Below are positions 1 to 8,904 of a DNA stretch of 64,000 nt, piece by piece (position 1 is the stretch's first letter; every line of letters begins with the position of its first letter). The position numbers and the translations under genes are program-made. Source of the stretch: a gamma proteobacterium HTCC2207 (GTDB taxonomy: Bacteria; Pseudomonadota; Gammaproteobacteria; Pseudomonadales; Porticoccaceae); contig CAJJAU010000057.1 in NCBI GenBank assembly GCA_905182275.1, positions 1-64,000 of the forward strand, written 5' to 3'. The notes below the pieces were generated by a model. It was not told where the DNA came from, did no database searches, and saw nothing but the letters and a program-made list of their open reading frames with translations.

Positions 1-1
1 A

Positions 2-229
2 AACGTGAGTAGTCTAAAAATCCCTAATGAGAACGCATTAACCAAACCTATTATTACCCTAAGTATCGGCCTCAAGACCCTCTACCCCAGTAAAAATAAT
101 AGCTATGAAGATTTTTTATTATCCGTAGATAATTTGCTCTATGCGGCTAAAAAAGCGGGTCGCGATACCCTGGCGGTTAGTCTTTCTAGCAAAAACGGTG
201 AGACGGCCGAATTTGAGATTGTGAATTAG
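2..229 (+). CDS. GGDEF-domain diguanylate cyclase, C-terminal end (partial)
   Basis: The reading frame is open from the first bases of the window, so the true start lies upstream. The visible 75 or so residues carry the end of a GGDEF domain: a SIGL strand, then a helix of the form A-D-N-x-L-Y-x-A-K-K-x-G-R-D, which is the usual last signature of this fold. GGDEF proteins make cyclic di-GMP from two GTP. The GG(D/E)EF active-site loop and any sensor domain are outside the window, so activity and input signal cannot be judged. The protein ends soon after the domain with a short polar tail. The next gene is 200 bases away on the same strand. Confidence 0.75.
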   Translation, partial: NVSSLKIPNENALTKPIITLSIGLKTLYPSKNNSYEDFLLSVDNLLYAAKKAGRDTLAVSLSSKNGETAEFEIVN

Positions 230-429
230 AGTGCATAATAAAGGCGTTGAGCATTTACTACCGCGGTTACGACGAAGACGGGATTGTCATCACTTACGTT
301 TAGTATTGAATCCTTAAAAGATCCAGATTATTCTCCGAAGACGATATTGTTGGCTGGTATCCTGTGAATTAGTAGTTATGCTTAATGATTGAATAATTTG
401 AAAGTTTTTTTGTTCTGGGGGGGTAGCCG

Positions 430-1287
430 TTGCCAACTATTACCACAACTGATGTTTATGCTGTAGGCATACCCATAATAGTAGTACTTATCTGTCTGGA
501 GGCAGTATTTTCGGCGTTCAAAAATCGTCAATTTTATAAGCGTGGAGATACTGGTGGGACGATTGGATTATTAGCGGGTAATGTCTTTGTATCACTGCTT
601 ACTCAAGGTTTAATACTCAGCCTTTATTTTTTCTTATACCAGTTAAGGGTTTTCACTGTTAATGACGTGATGCCTATTTGGACAGTTTGGTTGCTAACTC
701 TAGTGATGATTGATTTTGTTTTTTATTGGTATCATCGCAGCTCTCACAGAATAAGGCTTTTATGGGCAATCCATATGAATCATCATTCTAGTGTGGAGAT
801 GAACTTTTCTGTTGCCTTCAGACAAGCATGGTTCGGTCCTATTTCTAAGGTACCCTTTTTTATCATTATGCCTTTGTTGGGTTTCGACCCCAGTATTACC
901 GTAGTGGTGGCAGTTTTTTCAACACTTTGGGGTGTGCTGGGCCACACTCAGTGGATTGATAAATTGGGTTGGTTGGATGGAATTTTCAATACCCCCTCCA
1001 CTCATAGAGTGCATCATGGAACTAACCCCGAATACATTGATAGTAATTATGGTAATTTTTTCATTGTGTGGGATCGGCTCTTTGGTACCTATTCAAAAGA
1101 GCAGGCGCAAGTAATTTTTGGGCTGGTGAAAAATTTGCAGACAAATAATCCAGTAAAAATCACATTCTATACGTGGTCTGCCATAGTTTCTGATGTCAAA
1201 GGTGCTCGCTCATTTGATGAGGTTGTGGGGTATATCTTTGGGCCTCCGGATTGGTCACCCAAAGATACAAAAAATTCATCACAGTGA
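430..1287 (+). CDS. Sterol desaturase / fatty acid hydroxylase family membrane protein
   Basis: This 285-residue protein has several hydrophobic segments in its first 100 residues and three histidine clusters typical of the membrane di-iron hydroxylase superfamily: HRSSH near residues 102-106, HxxHH near 115-119 and HxxHH near 192-196. These residues bind two irons that activate oxygen to hydroxylate or desaturate a lipid-like substrate. The substrate cannot be told from sequence; bacterial members act on sterol, carotenoid, fatty acid or ether lipids. The start is a TTG at 430 behind a G-rich run (ribosome site); no better in-frame ATG lies nearby. The next gene follows after 34 bases and may be co-transcribed. 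Family assignment is firm, substrate unknown. Confidence 0.85.
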   Translation: MPTITTTDVYAVGIPIIVVLICLEAVFSAFKNRQFYKRGDTGGTIGLLAGNVFVSLLTQGLILSLYFFLYQLRVFTVNDVMPIWTVWLLTLVMIDFVFYWYHRSSHRIRLLWAIHMNHHSSVEMNFSVAFRQAWFGPISKVPFFIIMPLLGFDPSITVVVAVFSTLWGVLGHTQWIDKLGWLDGIFNTPSTHRVHHGTNPEYIDSNYGNFFIVWDRLFGTYSKEQAQVIFGLVKNLQTNNPVKITFYTWSAIVSDVKGARSFDEVVGYIFGPPDWSPKDTKNSSQ

Positions 1288-1321
1288 CATCATTAATGTC
1301 CATGAGAAAAAAGGAGGCAAC

Positions 1322-2245
1322 ATGACTAGTTTTCGAACGATGGCTTTTGTATTATTTTTAGTGATATCAACATTGGCTAACGCGCAGACTAAAACGCCTT
1401 ATCTCTATATTTTAGGGGTAGCCCAAGATGCCGGCTTTCCTCAAGCAGGCTGCTTTGAACCACACTGTATGCCAGGATGGGTTAACAAAGAAAAAAGACT
1501 AAGCGCGACATCACTCGCTGTGGTTGACCATCAAACTCAGAAAAATTACCTTTTTGAGGCAACGCCCAATTTGCCGGAGCAACTTTTTCTACTGGAGCAG
1601 GAGGCACCAAATAGCGAGCTTGCAGGAGTCTTTATTACTCATGCACATATGGGTCACTATACTGGACTGATGTATTTTGGAAGAGAGGCTATGGGGGCTG
1701 ATCAAATCCCCGTTTATGTGATGCCAAAGATGGGACAATATTTACGTAAGAATGGTCCTTGGAGTCAACTGATTAGTCTCAAGAATATTATTGTGGAGCC
1801 TCTGCGTGACGAGTTACCAGTGTCTTTTAAAAATCTTGAGATCACCCCTTTTTTAGTGCCGCATAGAGATGAGTTTTCCGAAACAGTCGGTTTCTCTATA
1901 AAAGGTCCCCAAAAAACGGCGCTTTTTATTCCCGATATTAACAAATGGTCTGAGTGGGAAAAGGATATTGTAGATCAGGTAGAGGAGTCAGATTACGCAT
2001 TAATTGACGCTACATTTTATGGCGATGGTGAGCTACCAGGAAGGGATATGTCTAAAATCCCCCATCCTTTTGTCATGGAAACTATGGCTGCTTTATCTCA
2101 GTTGTCTGAGCAGCAGCGAGCCAAAGTATGGTTCATTCATATGAACCATACCAACCCGTTACTTAATTTAAACAGCGAGCAGTCAAAAGTGGTTCGCGAC
2201 CGAGGCTTCAATATAGCCCGTTCTGGTTTAAGGTTGCCGCTATAG
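1322..2245 (+). CDS. Exported MBL-fold hydrolase, PqqB-like
   Basis: The 307-residue product starts with a signal peptide (hydrophobic residues about 6-18, then A-N-A-Q) and has a metallo-beta-lactamase fold. Near the start is a G-x-A-Q-D-A-G-x-P-Q motif followed by a C-x7-C pair shared with PqqB-like proteins, and at residues 107-112 the metal site H-x-H-x-x-H, with glycine where many MBL enzymes have aspartate. The ATG at 1322 is chosen because AGGAGG lies eight bases upstream and the signal peptide follows directly; longer forms overlap the preceding gene. No other PQQ synthesis genes lie nearby, so a role in cofactor synthesis is not supported. A periplasmic hydrolase of unknown substrate is the safest reading. 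Confidence 0.8.
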   Translation: MTSFRTMAFVLFLVISTLANAQTKTPYLYILGVAQDAGFPQAGCFEPHCMPGWVNKEKRLSATSLAVVDHQTQKNYLFEATPNLPEQLFLLEQEAPNSELAGVFITHAHMGHYTGLMYFGREAMGADQIPVYVMPKMGQYLRKNGPWSQLISLKNIIVEPLRDELPVSFKNLEITPFLVPHRDEFSETVGFSIKGPQKTALFIPDINKWSEWEKDIVDQVEESDYALIDATFYGDGELPGRDMSKIPHPFVMETMAALSQLSEQQRAKVWFIHMNHTNPLLNLNSEQSKVVRDRGFNIARSGLRLPL

Positions 2246-2283
2246 ATATTTTGTGTGTTCATGCTTGATAAAGAGTGTTTGAT

Positions 2284-2469
2284 ATGCCGTTAACCATCGC
2301 GTTAATCTTAATCGTCGTAGCGAGTGCTTACCTTTGTCGGACGATAGCTCAGGAGCGCCGCGCGAATGTGCGGTTTTGGGTTTGGATGGGAATTTTATTC
2401 GGACCCTTGGCAATTCCATTGGTGTTTTTTTCAATGCCCGTAATAGCGGATAAAAAAGAACACCAATAG
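2284..2469 (+). CDS. Small two-helix membrane protein, unknown function
   Basis: A 61-residue product with two hydrophobic segments (about residues 2-17 and 30-50) joined by a short basic loop rich in arginine, so it is probably a hairpin in the inner membrane. The ATG at 2284 is preferred over a GTG at 2275 because an AAAGAG stretch sits eight to nine bases upstream. It lies between the PqqB-like gene and the convergent phosphate transporter gene, whose stop is only 10 bases away. I do not recognise a family with confidence. The reality of the gene rests on its membrane-like composition and position. Confidence 0.5.
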   Translation: MPLTIALILIVVASAYLCRTIAQERRANVRFWVWMGILFGPLAIPLVFFSMPVIADKKEHQ

Positions 2470-2479
2470 ATAAATTTTT

Positions 2480-3763
2480 CTAACCAAATACGCCCTTGAA
2501 GAAAAAGAAAAACACAATGGCTAGACCGGCACCGGCGGGTAAGGTGACTACCCATGATAAGAAAATGGATCCTATCATACGCAAATTTAGTGCGCCGATA
2601 CCGCGAGCAAGACCCACGCCCAAGACTGCCCCCACCAAGGTGTGGGTGGTTGAAATTGGTAATCCAGTGCCGGAGGCAAAGACCACTGTGGCCGCGGCCC
2701 CTAACTCAGCAGCGAATCCTCGGCTTGGCGTTAATTCAGTAATTTTGCGCCCAATGGTCCCCATAACTTTATAGCCATAGGTTGCCAAGCCGAAAACGAT
2801 ACCTGCCCCACCTAGTAATAATATCCAGCTAGGCATGGCACTTTTTGCCGCAATATCACCGCCAGAGTTAACGACATTTACAATGGCGGCCAGAGGACCT
2901 ACAGCGTTAGCTACATCATTGGAGCCATGCGCAAACGCCATACTACAGGCAGTAAAAATCATTAGTACTGCAAAAACGCGCTCGACATTAGCGAAGCGAT
3001 TTGTTGCCTCTAAAGCCTCGTCTCGCTCCACTCTTGCAAGCAAAAAAGAGCCAATAATGGCAACAAAAACACCAAACATAATCGCCCAGACTATGGACTC
3101 ACCAAAGTTGAGTGACACACCAATGTCCTTAAAAACATGCTTGAGTCCTTTGAGAATGGTCACCATCGCCATTAGAAAGCCCACAGCAAACATGTACATA
3201 GGCGCATATTTCTTGGCGCGCTCAAAAGGATCATCTTGAATTAAAATAAGATTTTGCACACTACGAAAAATGGCAAATGAGATGGTGCCTGCAATTACTG
3301 GGGACACCACCCAACTGGCGACAATGGTACTGACCTTAGACCAATTCACTGCATCCGTAGAGACGCCCACCGCGGCAAATCCAACTATGGCTCCAACAAT
3401 AGAGTGTGTGGTGGATACAGGCCAACCCTTAAAGCTAGCGATCATCAACCAGGTGCCAGCAGCAAGTAGCGCAGAGAGCATGCCGTAGACAAGCAGGTCT
3501 GGAGAATCTACAAATACATCAGTATCAACAATACCTTTACGGATAGTTGAAGTGACCTCTCCTCCCGCTAAGTAGGCACCAGCAAACTCGAAAACCATGG
3601 CGATTAAAATAGCTTGCTTGATGGTTAGCGCTTTGGAGCCTACGGACGTACCCATGGCATTGGCCACATCATTCGCGCCAACACCCCAGGCCATAAAAAA
3701 GCCAAACAGCCCAGCAAGAATAATCAGCAGCGTCCCGTACTCGGTAAATAATTCCATAGCCAT
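2480..3763 (-). CDS. pitA: Low-affinity inorganic phosphate transporter, Pit family
   Basis: This 427-residue integral membrane protein has the two PHO4 family signature repeats, G-A-N-D-V-A-N-A-M-G-T at 29-39 and H-G-S-N-D-V-A-N-A-V-G-P at 279-290, which come from an internal duplication. Members import phosphate, often as a metal-phosphate complex, driven by proton or sodium gradients. Around ten membrane segments are visible, with a polar cytoplasmic loop near residues 165-185. It is translated just behind a PhoU-like gene on the same strand (19-base gap), the usual pairing for this transporter type. Either of two close ATG codons (3763 or 3757) could start it; both have an AAGAG stretch within reach. 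Confidence 0.93.
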   Translation of the reverse strand: MAMELFTEYGTLLIILAGLFGFFMAWGVGANDVANAMGTSVGSKALTIKQAILIAMVFEFAGAYLAGGEVTSTIRKGIVDTDVFVDSPDLLVYGMLSALLAAGTWLMIASFKGWPVSTTHSIVGAIVGFAAVGVSTDAVNWSKVSTIVASWVVSPVIAGTISFAIFRSVQNLILIQDDPFERAKKYAPMYMFAVGFLMAMVTILKGLKHVFKDIGVSLNFGESIVWAIMFGVFVAIIGSFLLARVERDEALEATNRFANVERVFAVLMIFTACSMAFAHGSNDVANAVGPLAAIVNVVNSGGDIAAKSAMPSWILLLGGAGIVFGLATYGYKVMGTIGRKITELTPSRGFAAELGAAATVVFASGTGLPISTTHTLVGAVLGVGLARGIGALNLRMIGSIFLSWVVTLPAGAGLAIVFFFFFKGVFG

Positions 3764-3782
3764 CAGTCTCTTAAAATTATTA

Positions 3783-4463
3783 TTATTTTGCTAACAGGAG
3801 TTCGAGTTGATTACCCACGCGCTCAGCTGTATCAGCTATTTCACCAATATTATCAATGACGTTATAGAGGAACATAACGTGAACCGGGGGGATGTCGGCT
3901 TCTATTTTAAATAAGCGATGGCGCAACTTACGCTCTCTCTTATCGACTTTTTGTTCTTGAGCGTCTAAATCACGAATCAACTTTTTTACGAACTTGACTT
4001 CTTGCCCAGTAAATCCAGTTTCAAGTAGTTCGTCTAGTTCGTCGATGGCTGTACGCGCTTTTTCGCAGGTTTCAATAGCGCTCTTAACGTAGGCAATGAA
4101 ATCAGACTGTAATGAGGCAGGGATATCCATTTCGCGGCCCAAGACAATGCCACATACGTCTTTAGCGGTGTTGGCGATATTATCTTGTTGGGCCAAAATG
4201 CCGAGTAAGTCACCGCGAGAAACCGGCATAAATAAGCTTTTGGGCATATTTAGACGGAACTGCTTTTTTAGCTCGTCGGCTTGGTTCTCATCATCGGAAA
4301 TTCTATCAAAGACTTCACTCGCTGTTGGCCAATCAACGGCAATCACTGCCTCGAAAAAAGGCTCTAGCTTTGAGGCACAGACAACGACCAATGACATATG
4401 CTCTTGAAGAGGCCTAATGGGGGATTTTCCAAACAGGTTTGAAATTGAATTACTAAATACCAT
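3783..4463 (-). CDS. TIGR00153 / PhoU-like (DUF47) partner of Pit transporter
   Basis: A 226-residue, mostly helical soluble protein of the TIGR00153 family, related to PhoU. It begins M-V-F-S-N-S-I-S-N-L-F-G-K-S-P, the usual start of this family, and the length matches. Charged helices carry acidic and basic patches expected of the PhoU fold, which binds metal clusters. The ATG at 4463 is chosen because GGAGAG lies close upstream; a further upstream in-frame ATG lacks this and adds residues foreign to the family. It precedes pitA by 19 bases and very likely modulates that transporter, a role inferred from conserved pairing rather than shown here. Confidence 0.9.
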   Translation of the reverse strand: MVFSNSISNLFGKSPIRPLQEHMSLVVVCASKLEPFFEAVIAVDWPTASEVFDRISDDENQADELKKQFRLNMPKSLFMPVSRGDLLGILAQQDNIANTAKDVCGIVLGREMDIPASLQSDFIAYVKSAIETCEKARTAIDELDELLETGFTGQEVKFVKKLIRDLDAQEQKVDKRERKLRHRLFKIEADIPPVHVMFLYNVIDNIGEIADTAERVGNQLELLLAK

Positions 4464-4541
4464 TGAGACTCTCCAAGTTAACTGCATTATAAAAGTTTGT
4501 CATAAAAATGAAATACTTTTATCTTCCGTTTTAATAGCTTT

Positions 4542-6656
4542 TTAAGCTTGGGCATATTGCTCTTTGCGCCCAAGCCAGCGACGAATTAGTGGATCTACAT
4601 TTTTAGGATAGTTTAGTAATAATTTCTCCGCGACAACTTTGATGTCTGGCAGCATGTGAGCATCTCGCTGCAGGTCTGCAATATGCAAGTGCATATTACC
4701 GGTTTGACGAGTGCCGAGAACTTCTCCAGGACCCCTCAGCTCAAGATCTTTCTCGGCGATCTTAAAACCATCGGTCGTTTCACGCATGATCTTAAGACGA
4801 GCATTACCATTCCCAGATAACGGTGGGCTATAAAGTAAAACACAGTGACTGGCCTCTGTCCCTCGACCTACTCTGCCACGCAATTGGTGTAATTGGGATA
4901 AGCCTAGGCGTTCAGAGTTTTCAATAATCATTAAGCTCGCATTTGGTACATCCACGCCAACCTCAATGACGGTGGTCGCTACCAGTAGATTAATATCACC
5001 TTGTTTAAAGGCTTCCATAATCTCAATCTTTTCTCTAGGTTTTAAACGCCCATGGATAAGACCAATCGACAAGTCTGGCAGCAGTAGCTGAAGTTCACTG
5101 GCAGTGACTTCTGCCGCCTGAGCTTCTAAAACATCTGACTCTTCAATCAGAGTACAAACCCAGTAGGCCTGGCGACCATTTACACAAGACGCACGCACCC
5201 TTTCAATAACATCATTGCGTCTCAAATTGCTTAACACTAGGGTATCTACAGGCTTACGTCCTGGCGGTAATTCATCAATAACAGAGCAATCAAGATCAGC
5301 ATAGGCACTCATAGCCAGTGTGCGTGGTATTGGGGTTGCAGTCATTATTAGCTGATGAGGTGCACTGCCATTAGTCTCTGCAGTGGAATTGGGGACAAAT
5401 CCTTTTTGCCGCAGAGCGAGTCGTTGATGGACGCCAAACCGGTGTTGTTCATCAATAATACTGAGGCCAAGGTCATTGAATTCTACGGTATCCTGGAACA
5501 AAGCATGAGTACCAATAACCATTTGAGCTGTTCCGTCAGCGATTGCTGACAGTTTAAGCGCACGCGCTTTACCTTTGATTTTCCCCGTTAACCAAGTGAC
5601 TCCGATATTTAGTGGTTTGAACCATTGTTCAAAGTTTTGACGGTGTTGGTCAGCAAGAATTTCGGTAGGAGCCATTAGTGCGACCTGCTTACCATTGGCA
5701 ATGGCCTGCAGTGCGGCTAAAGCAGCAACGACCGTTTTTCCTGACCCTACATCACCTTGAACTAAGCGAAGCATTGGTACGGTAGAGTCGATATCTACAT
5801 TTATTTCATCAGCGACTCTTATTTGAGCGTCAGTGAGTTGAAAATTTAATTGTTTTAAAAATGCAGACTTGGCAGTTTGGTCTTCCCTAAGAATCGGAGC
5901 GCCCTGTTGCTGAATTTTTTGCCGCAACCGCAATAGGCTGAGATTATGAGCAATTAATTCCTCAGCGGCGAGTCTCTGTTGTGCGGGGTGTTCGCCTGCT
6001 GCGAGTAAATTTAAAGCAGTTCCCGGGGGTGGATTATGTAAAAGCAGAAGAGCGTCGATCAACGAGTATGCTAGTTGATGATTAAGCCCGCCGTCAGGAA
6101 ATGATGGCAGTAGCTCAGCGATGGGGTGATTATCTAGCTTGGTTAAAGCTTGAGCACAAAGGTCTCGAATGCGACTTTGGGTAATACCCTCGGTAGCTGG
6201 GTAAATAGGCGTTAAGGTTTCCTCTAATTGACGGGGCTGGTTCGCATCGAGATACTGATATTCAGGATGATAGAATTCGACACCTGATACTCCTCGTCGA
6301 GCCTCGCCAAAACATCTCAAGCGGGCACCGACTGTGAGACGCTCTTGCTGTGCCCTATTAAAATGGAAAAAACGCAGTGTGGTAGTGCCGGTATTGTCTT
6401 GCAACCTACAAACTAAACTTCGCCTCCTGCCGAATACTATATCGCTGGCGCGCACCTCCCCTTCAATAACCACTTCTGTTTGTGGTTGAATACCGCCAAT
6501 AGGCGTTATTTTGGTCCGATCTATATAACGTAACGGTAGGTGAAATAACAGGTCCTGTACGCTGTGTAAGCCAAGTTTATTCAATTTCAAAGAGAGCTGT
6601 GGCCCGACGCCTCGTAAATTGTTAATGCTCACTCTGTCTAGGCTTTGGGCACTCAT
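4542..6656 (-). CDS. recG: ATP-dependent DNA helicase RecG
   Basis: RecG remodels stalled replication forks and branched recombination intermediates. The 704-residue product has the family order: an N-terminal wedge/OB-fold region (about 1-200), a helicase core with Walker A G-D-V-G-S-G-K-T near residue 305, a D-E-Q-H box near 400, and the RecG C-terminal lobe with R-G-R-V-G-R-G-T of motif VI. Length is close to the 693 residues of the E. coli protein. Its ATG overlaps the stop codon of the upstream oxyR gene as ATGA, so the two are translated coupled. The same oxyR-recG pair occurs in Pseudomonas. Confidence 0.97.
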   Translation of the reverse strand: MSAQSLDRVSINNLRGVGPQLSLKLNKLGLHSVQDLLFHLPLRYIDRTKITPIGGIQPQTEVVIEGEVRASDIVFGRRRSLVCRLQDNTGTTTLRFFHFNRAQQERLTVGARLRCFGEARRGVSGVEFYHPEYQYLDANQPRQLEETLTPIYPATEGITQSRIRDLCAQALTKLDNHPIAELLPSFPDGGLNHQLAYSLIDALLLLHNPPPGTALNLLAAGEHPAQQRLAAEELIAHNLSLLRLRQKIQQQGAPILREDQTAKSAFLKQLNFQLTDAQIRVADEINVDIDSTVPMLRLVQGDVGSGKTVVAALAALQAIANGKQVALMAPTEILADQHRQNFEQWFKPLNIGVTWLTGKIKGKARALKLSAIADGTAQMVIGTHALFQDTVEFNDLGLSIIDEQHRFGVHQRLALRQKGFVPNSTAETNGSAPHQLIMTATPIPRTLAMSAYADLDCSVIDELPPGRKPVDTLVLSNLRRNDVIERVRASCVNGRQAYWVCTLIEESDVLEAQAAEVTASELQLLLPDLSIGLIHGRLKPREKIEIMEAFKQGDINLLVATTVIEVGVDVPNASLMIIENSERLGLSQLHQLRGRVGRGTEASHCVLLYSPPLSGNGNARLKIMRETTDGFKIAEKDLELRGPGEVLGTRQTGNMHLHIADLQRDAHMLPDIKVVAEKLLLNYPKNVDPLIRRWLGRKEQYAQA

Positions 6657-7579
6657 CCAGTTTTAATGGTCCCAGGTAAGTTACTGACATGAATAGCATT
6701 GCGCAGGGCATCTATGGCTTTATGGCGCGGAAAGCTTGCGCGCCAGGCAACGGCTGTGGTTCTCGACGGGGAGATCTCTGCAAAGGGCTTAATGACTAAG
6801 TTATTGGTTCGGTCTGCGGCTCCAATTGCCGCAGAATTCGGTAAAATCGTTATTCCAAGCCCAGAGGATACCATGTGGCAAAGTGTCTCAAGAGAACTGC
6901 CTTCTGTCATTGTGCGAATTGAAGCATCGGAGGATTCATACTGGTTTATTTTCGGTAAGACTTTAAATACCTGGTCTCTAAAGCAATGTCCTTCGCCCAT
7001 CATTAATATATTTTCGTTCTTTAAATCTGATTTATTAATGCCCGCTTTTGTAGCGAGGGGATGATCTTTTGGTAAAAGCACCACAAAAGGTTCTTCATAA
7101 AGAGGTTGTACAACAACATCAGGCTCACTAAAGGGTAGTGATATTAATATCACATCTACTTCACCACTTTTAAGTCGCTTCCTTAGGCTACTGGTATAAC
7201 CCTCTTCAATCACAAGATGCATATCGGGTGCTGTACTTTGTAATGGTGAAATAAAGTGAGGGAAAAGATAGGGGCCAATAGTGAAAATAGCGCCTATATG
7301 CAATGGTGTGCTGAGCTGGTTACGGCCTGATTTTGCAATATCTTTAATTGTCGAGGCCTCGTCCAAAACACGCTGCGACTGTTGAATAATTTGCTGCCCT
7401 ACGGGCGTGGGGCGGACGTTACTTTTAGAACGCTCAAAAAGACTAACGCCAAGTTCACTTTCAAGTTTTTTAACCGCTATACTCAGCGTTGGCTGACTGA
7501 CGTTGCATAGTTGGGCAGCCTTACCAAAGTGTTGAGATTGTGCCAAAGTGACAATGTAGCGCAGTTCGGTTAGTGTCAT
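6653..7579 (-). CDS. oxyR: OxyR-type LysR regulator lacking the second redox cysteine
   Basis: A 308-residue LysR family protein with an N-terminal winged helix-turn-helix (residues 1-60) and a periplasmic-binding-like sensor domain. It aligns without gaps to OxyR numbering through the redox loop: G-H-C-F-R-D-Q places the peroxidatic cysteine at 199. Position 208, the resolving cysteine in E. coli and Pseudomonas OxyR, is leucine. Other cysteines are at 25 and 234. Conserved T100 in the sensor domain is present. The ATG at 7579 has GAGG upstream and starts M-T-L-T-E-L-R-Y, standard for OxyR. It is coupled to recG, as in Pseudomonas, which supports orthology. It likely controls peroxide defence, but by a mechanism other than the C199-C208 disulfide. 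Confidence 0.88.
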   Translation of the reverse strand: MTLTELRYIVTLAQSQHFGKAAQLCNVSQPTLSIAVKKLESELGVSLFERSKSNVRPTPVGQQIIQQSQRVLDEASTIKDIAKSGRNQLSTPLHIGAIFTIGPYLFPHFISPLQSTAPDMHLVIEEGYTSSLRKRLKSGEVDVILISLPFSEPDVVVQPLYEEPFVVLLPKDHPLATKAGINKSDLKNENILMMGEGHCFRDQVFKVLPKINQYESSDASIRTMTEGSSLETLCHMVSSGLGITILPNSAAIGAADRTNNLVIKPFAEISPSRTTAVAWRASFPRHKAIDALRNAIHVSNLPGTIKTG

Positions 7580-7641
7580 CAGGAGCCTCTTGATGTTCGA
7601 TAGGCAATCATAGCTAATTTTAATCGAAGTGGGGGATATAA

Positions 7642-8484
7642 TTGAAAGTATTGTTAGCCGGTTGTGGTGATATTGGCCAGCGTGTAGCGACAAAGCTTGA
7701 TCCTAGCTATCAATGTTTTGGTTTAAGGCGTAGTCCTTTTGTATTCTCTGATCGAATAACGCCGATCGTTGCTGATATGACTGACCAGCAGAAACTGACC
7801 AATATTTTTACAGGAAAGATTGATGTCGTCGTAGCAACGCTAACACCCAGCTCACGAAGCGAGGACGCCTACAATAAAGCCTATGTTGAAACCTCAAAAG
7901 CATTAACTACTGTCGTTAACCAAGCAACCTACCAGCCAAAATTGGTAATTTGGGTCTCTAGCACTAGCGTTTTTGGTGACTGTTCATCCGGGTGGGTGGA
8001 TGAGCGTTCCCTTGCACAGCCAACTAGCTTTTCTAGCCAAGCATTGCTCCAAGCGGAGCGCAATATTGGTCAATTATACTGCAAACATATCGTGGTTAGA
8101 TTCTCTGGGATTTATGGCCCTGGCCGGCATCGACTGATCAGTGAAGTTGAGAGTGGAATTGGCCGTCCAGCCGAGCCGGAATATTGGACTAATCGCATTC
8201 ACAGTGAGGATTGTGCAGGAGTTATCAACTACTTAATTGAAGAAAACTTATCACAAAAACCGTTAGATTCTTTGTATATAGCAACAGATTGCGAGCCAGT
8301 CACACAGCACAATTTAAGAGAATGGTTAGCCGCGCAGCTTGGTGTTAGTCTAACGGAACAGCCGTCTAGGCCAGGGTTGCTGCGTCGCCTTAGTAACAAA
8401 AGGCTAATACAGGCAGGGTACCAGTTTAAATTCCCGACCTATCGGGAGGGTTATCGGTCGTTAATTAATGGCTTAAGTGATTAA
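7642..8484 (+). CDS. NAD(P)-dependent SDR/epimerase-like protein, YeeZ type
   Basis: This 280-residue protein opens with a Rossmann nucleotide-binding strand, L-L-A-G-C-G-D-I-G at residues 4-12, typical of extended short-chain dehydrogenases. The middle contains S-S-T-S-V-F-G (near 110) and a V-R-F-S-G-I-Y-G-P-G-R segment, both hallmarks of nucleotide-sugar-epimerase-like proteins, although the usual YxxxK pair is not clear. It resembles the YeeZ group, whose substrate is unknown. Translation probably starts at TTG 7642, six bases after a GGGGGA ribosome site; there is no nearby ATG. It is divergent from oxyR across 62 bases, so the two promoters must share that gap. Confidence 0.8.
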   Translation: MKVLLAGCGDIGQRVATKLDPSYQCFGLRRSPFVFSDRITPIVADMTDQQKLTNIFTGKIDVVVATLTPSSRSEDAYNKAYVETSKALTTVVNQATYQPKLVIWVSSTSVFGDCSSGWVDERSLAQPTSFSSQALLQAERNIGQLYCKHIVVRFSGIYGPGRHRLISEVESGIGRPAEPEYWTNRIHSEDCAGVINYLIEENLSQKPLDSLYIATDCEPVTQHNLREWLAAQLGVSLTEQPSRPGLLRRLSNKRLIQAGYQFKFPTYREGYRSLINGLSD

Positions 8485-8500
8485 GCCATTATGACAGCCT

Positions 8501-8884
8501 CTAAACGACCAGAATTCCGTCCATTTCCACCTGGGAACCTTTTGGTAGTGCCCTTACGCCAATTGCCGCTCTTGCTGGATAAGGCTCGACGAAATACTGA
8601 CTCATAACTTCGTTGACAATAGGGAAGTTGCTCAGGTCGGTCAAAAATATATTGAGTTTCACCATGCTACTCAGATCTCCGCCAGCGGCCTCGCAAACAG
8701 CTGTTAAATTATCGAATACTTGGCGAATTTGATCGGCGATATCCTCACTGACAATTTCCATGGTTTGCGGATCAAGAGGAATCTGACCGGATAAATAGAC
8801 AGTATTGTTAACCTTTACCGCTTGGCTGTAAGTGCCGATCGCTGCAGGCGCTTGGTCGGTGTGAATGATCGCTTTATTAGACAT
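8501..8884 (-). CDS. ridA: RidA family reactive intermediate deaminase
   Basis: RidA hydrolyses reactive enamine/imine intermediates released by PLP enzymes such as threonine dehydratase. The 127-residue product is the standard length and has the family features: the G-T-Y-S-Q-A-V segment near residues 17-23, [10 protein letters not shown] near 29-38, and near the end [11 protein letters not shown] with the conserved arginine and glutamate that hold the substrate carboxylate and water. It follows spoT on the same strand after 20 bases, an arrangement common in gammaproteobacteria, so it is probably the last gene of the rpoZ-spoT-ridA transcript. Confidence 0.95.
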   Translation of the reverse strand: MSNKAIIHTDQAPAAIGTYSQAVKVNNTVYLSGQIPLDPQTMEIVSEDIADQIRQVFDNLTAVCEAAGGDLSSMVKLNIFLTDLSNFPIVNEVMSQYFVEPYPARAAIGVRALPKGSQVEMDGILVV

Positions 8885-8904
8885 AAGCTTTTCCTAATAG
8901 GGAG

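Noticed and set aside
240-385. Short protein-like stretch after the GGDEF gene, considered as a gene remnant.
   Set aside because: About 30 codons with no recognisable family; too short to tell from chance.
1637-1660. Missing aspartate in the MBL motif (glycine instead), considered as loss of function.
   Set aside because: The same H-x-H-x-G-H form is, to my knowledge, usual in this PqqB-like group, so it is not a defect.
2496-3488. Long open frames opposite pitA (2496-2774, 2835-3239, 3270-3488).
   Set aside because: They lie fully within a well-supported transporter gene on the other strand and have low-complexity, non-family sequence.
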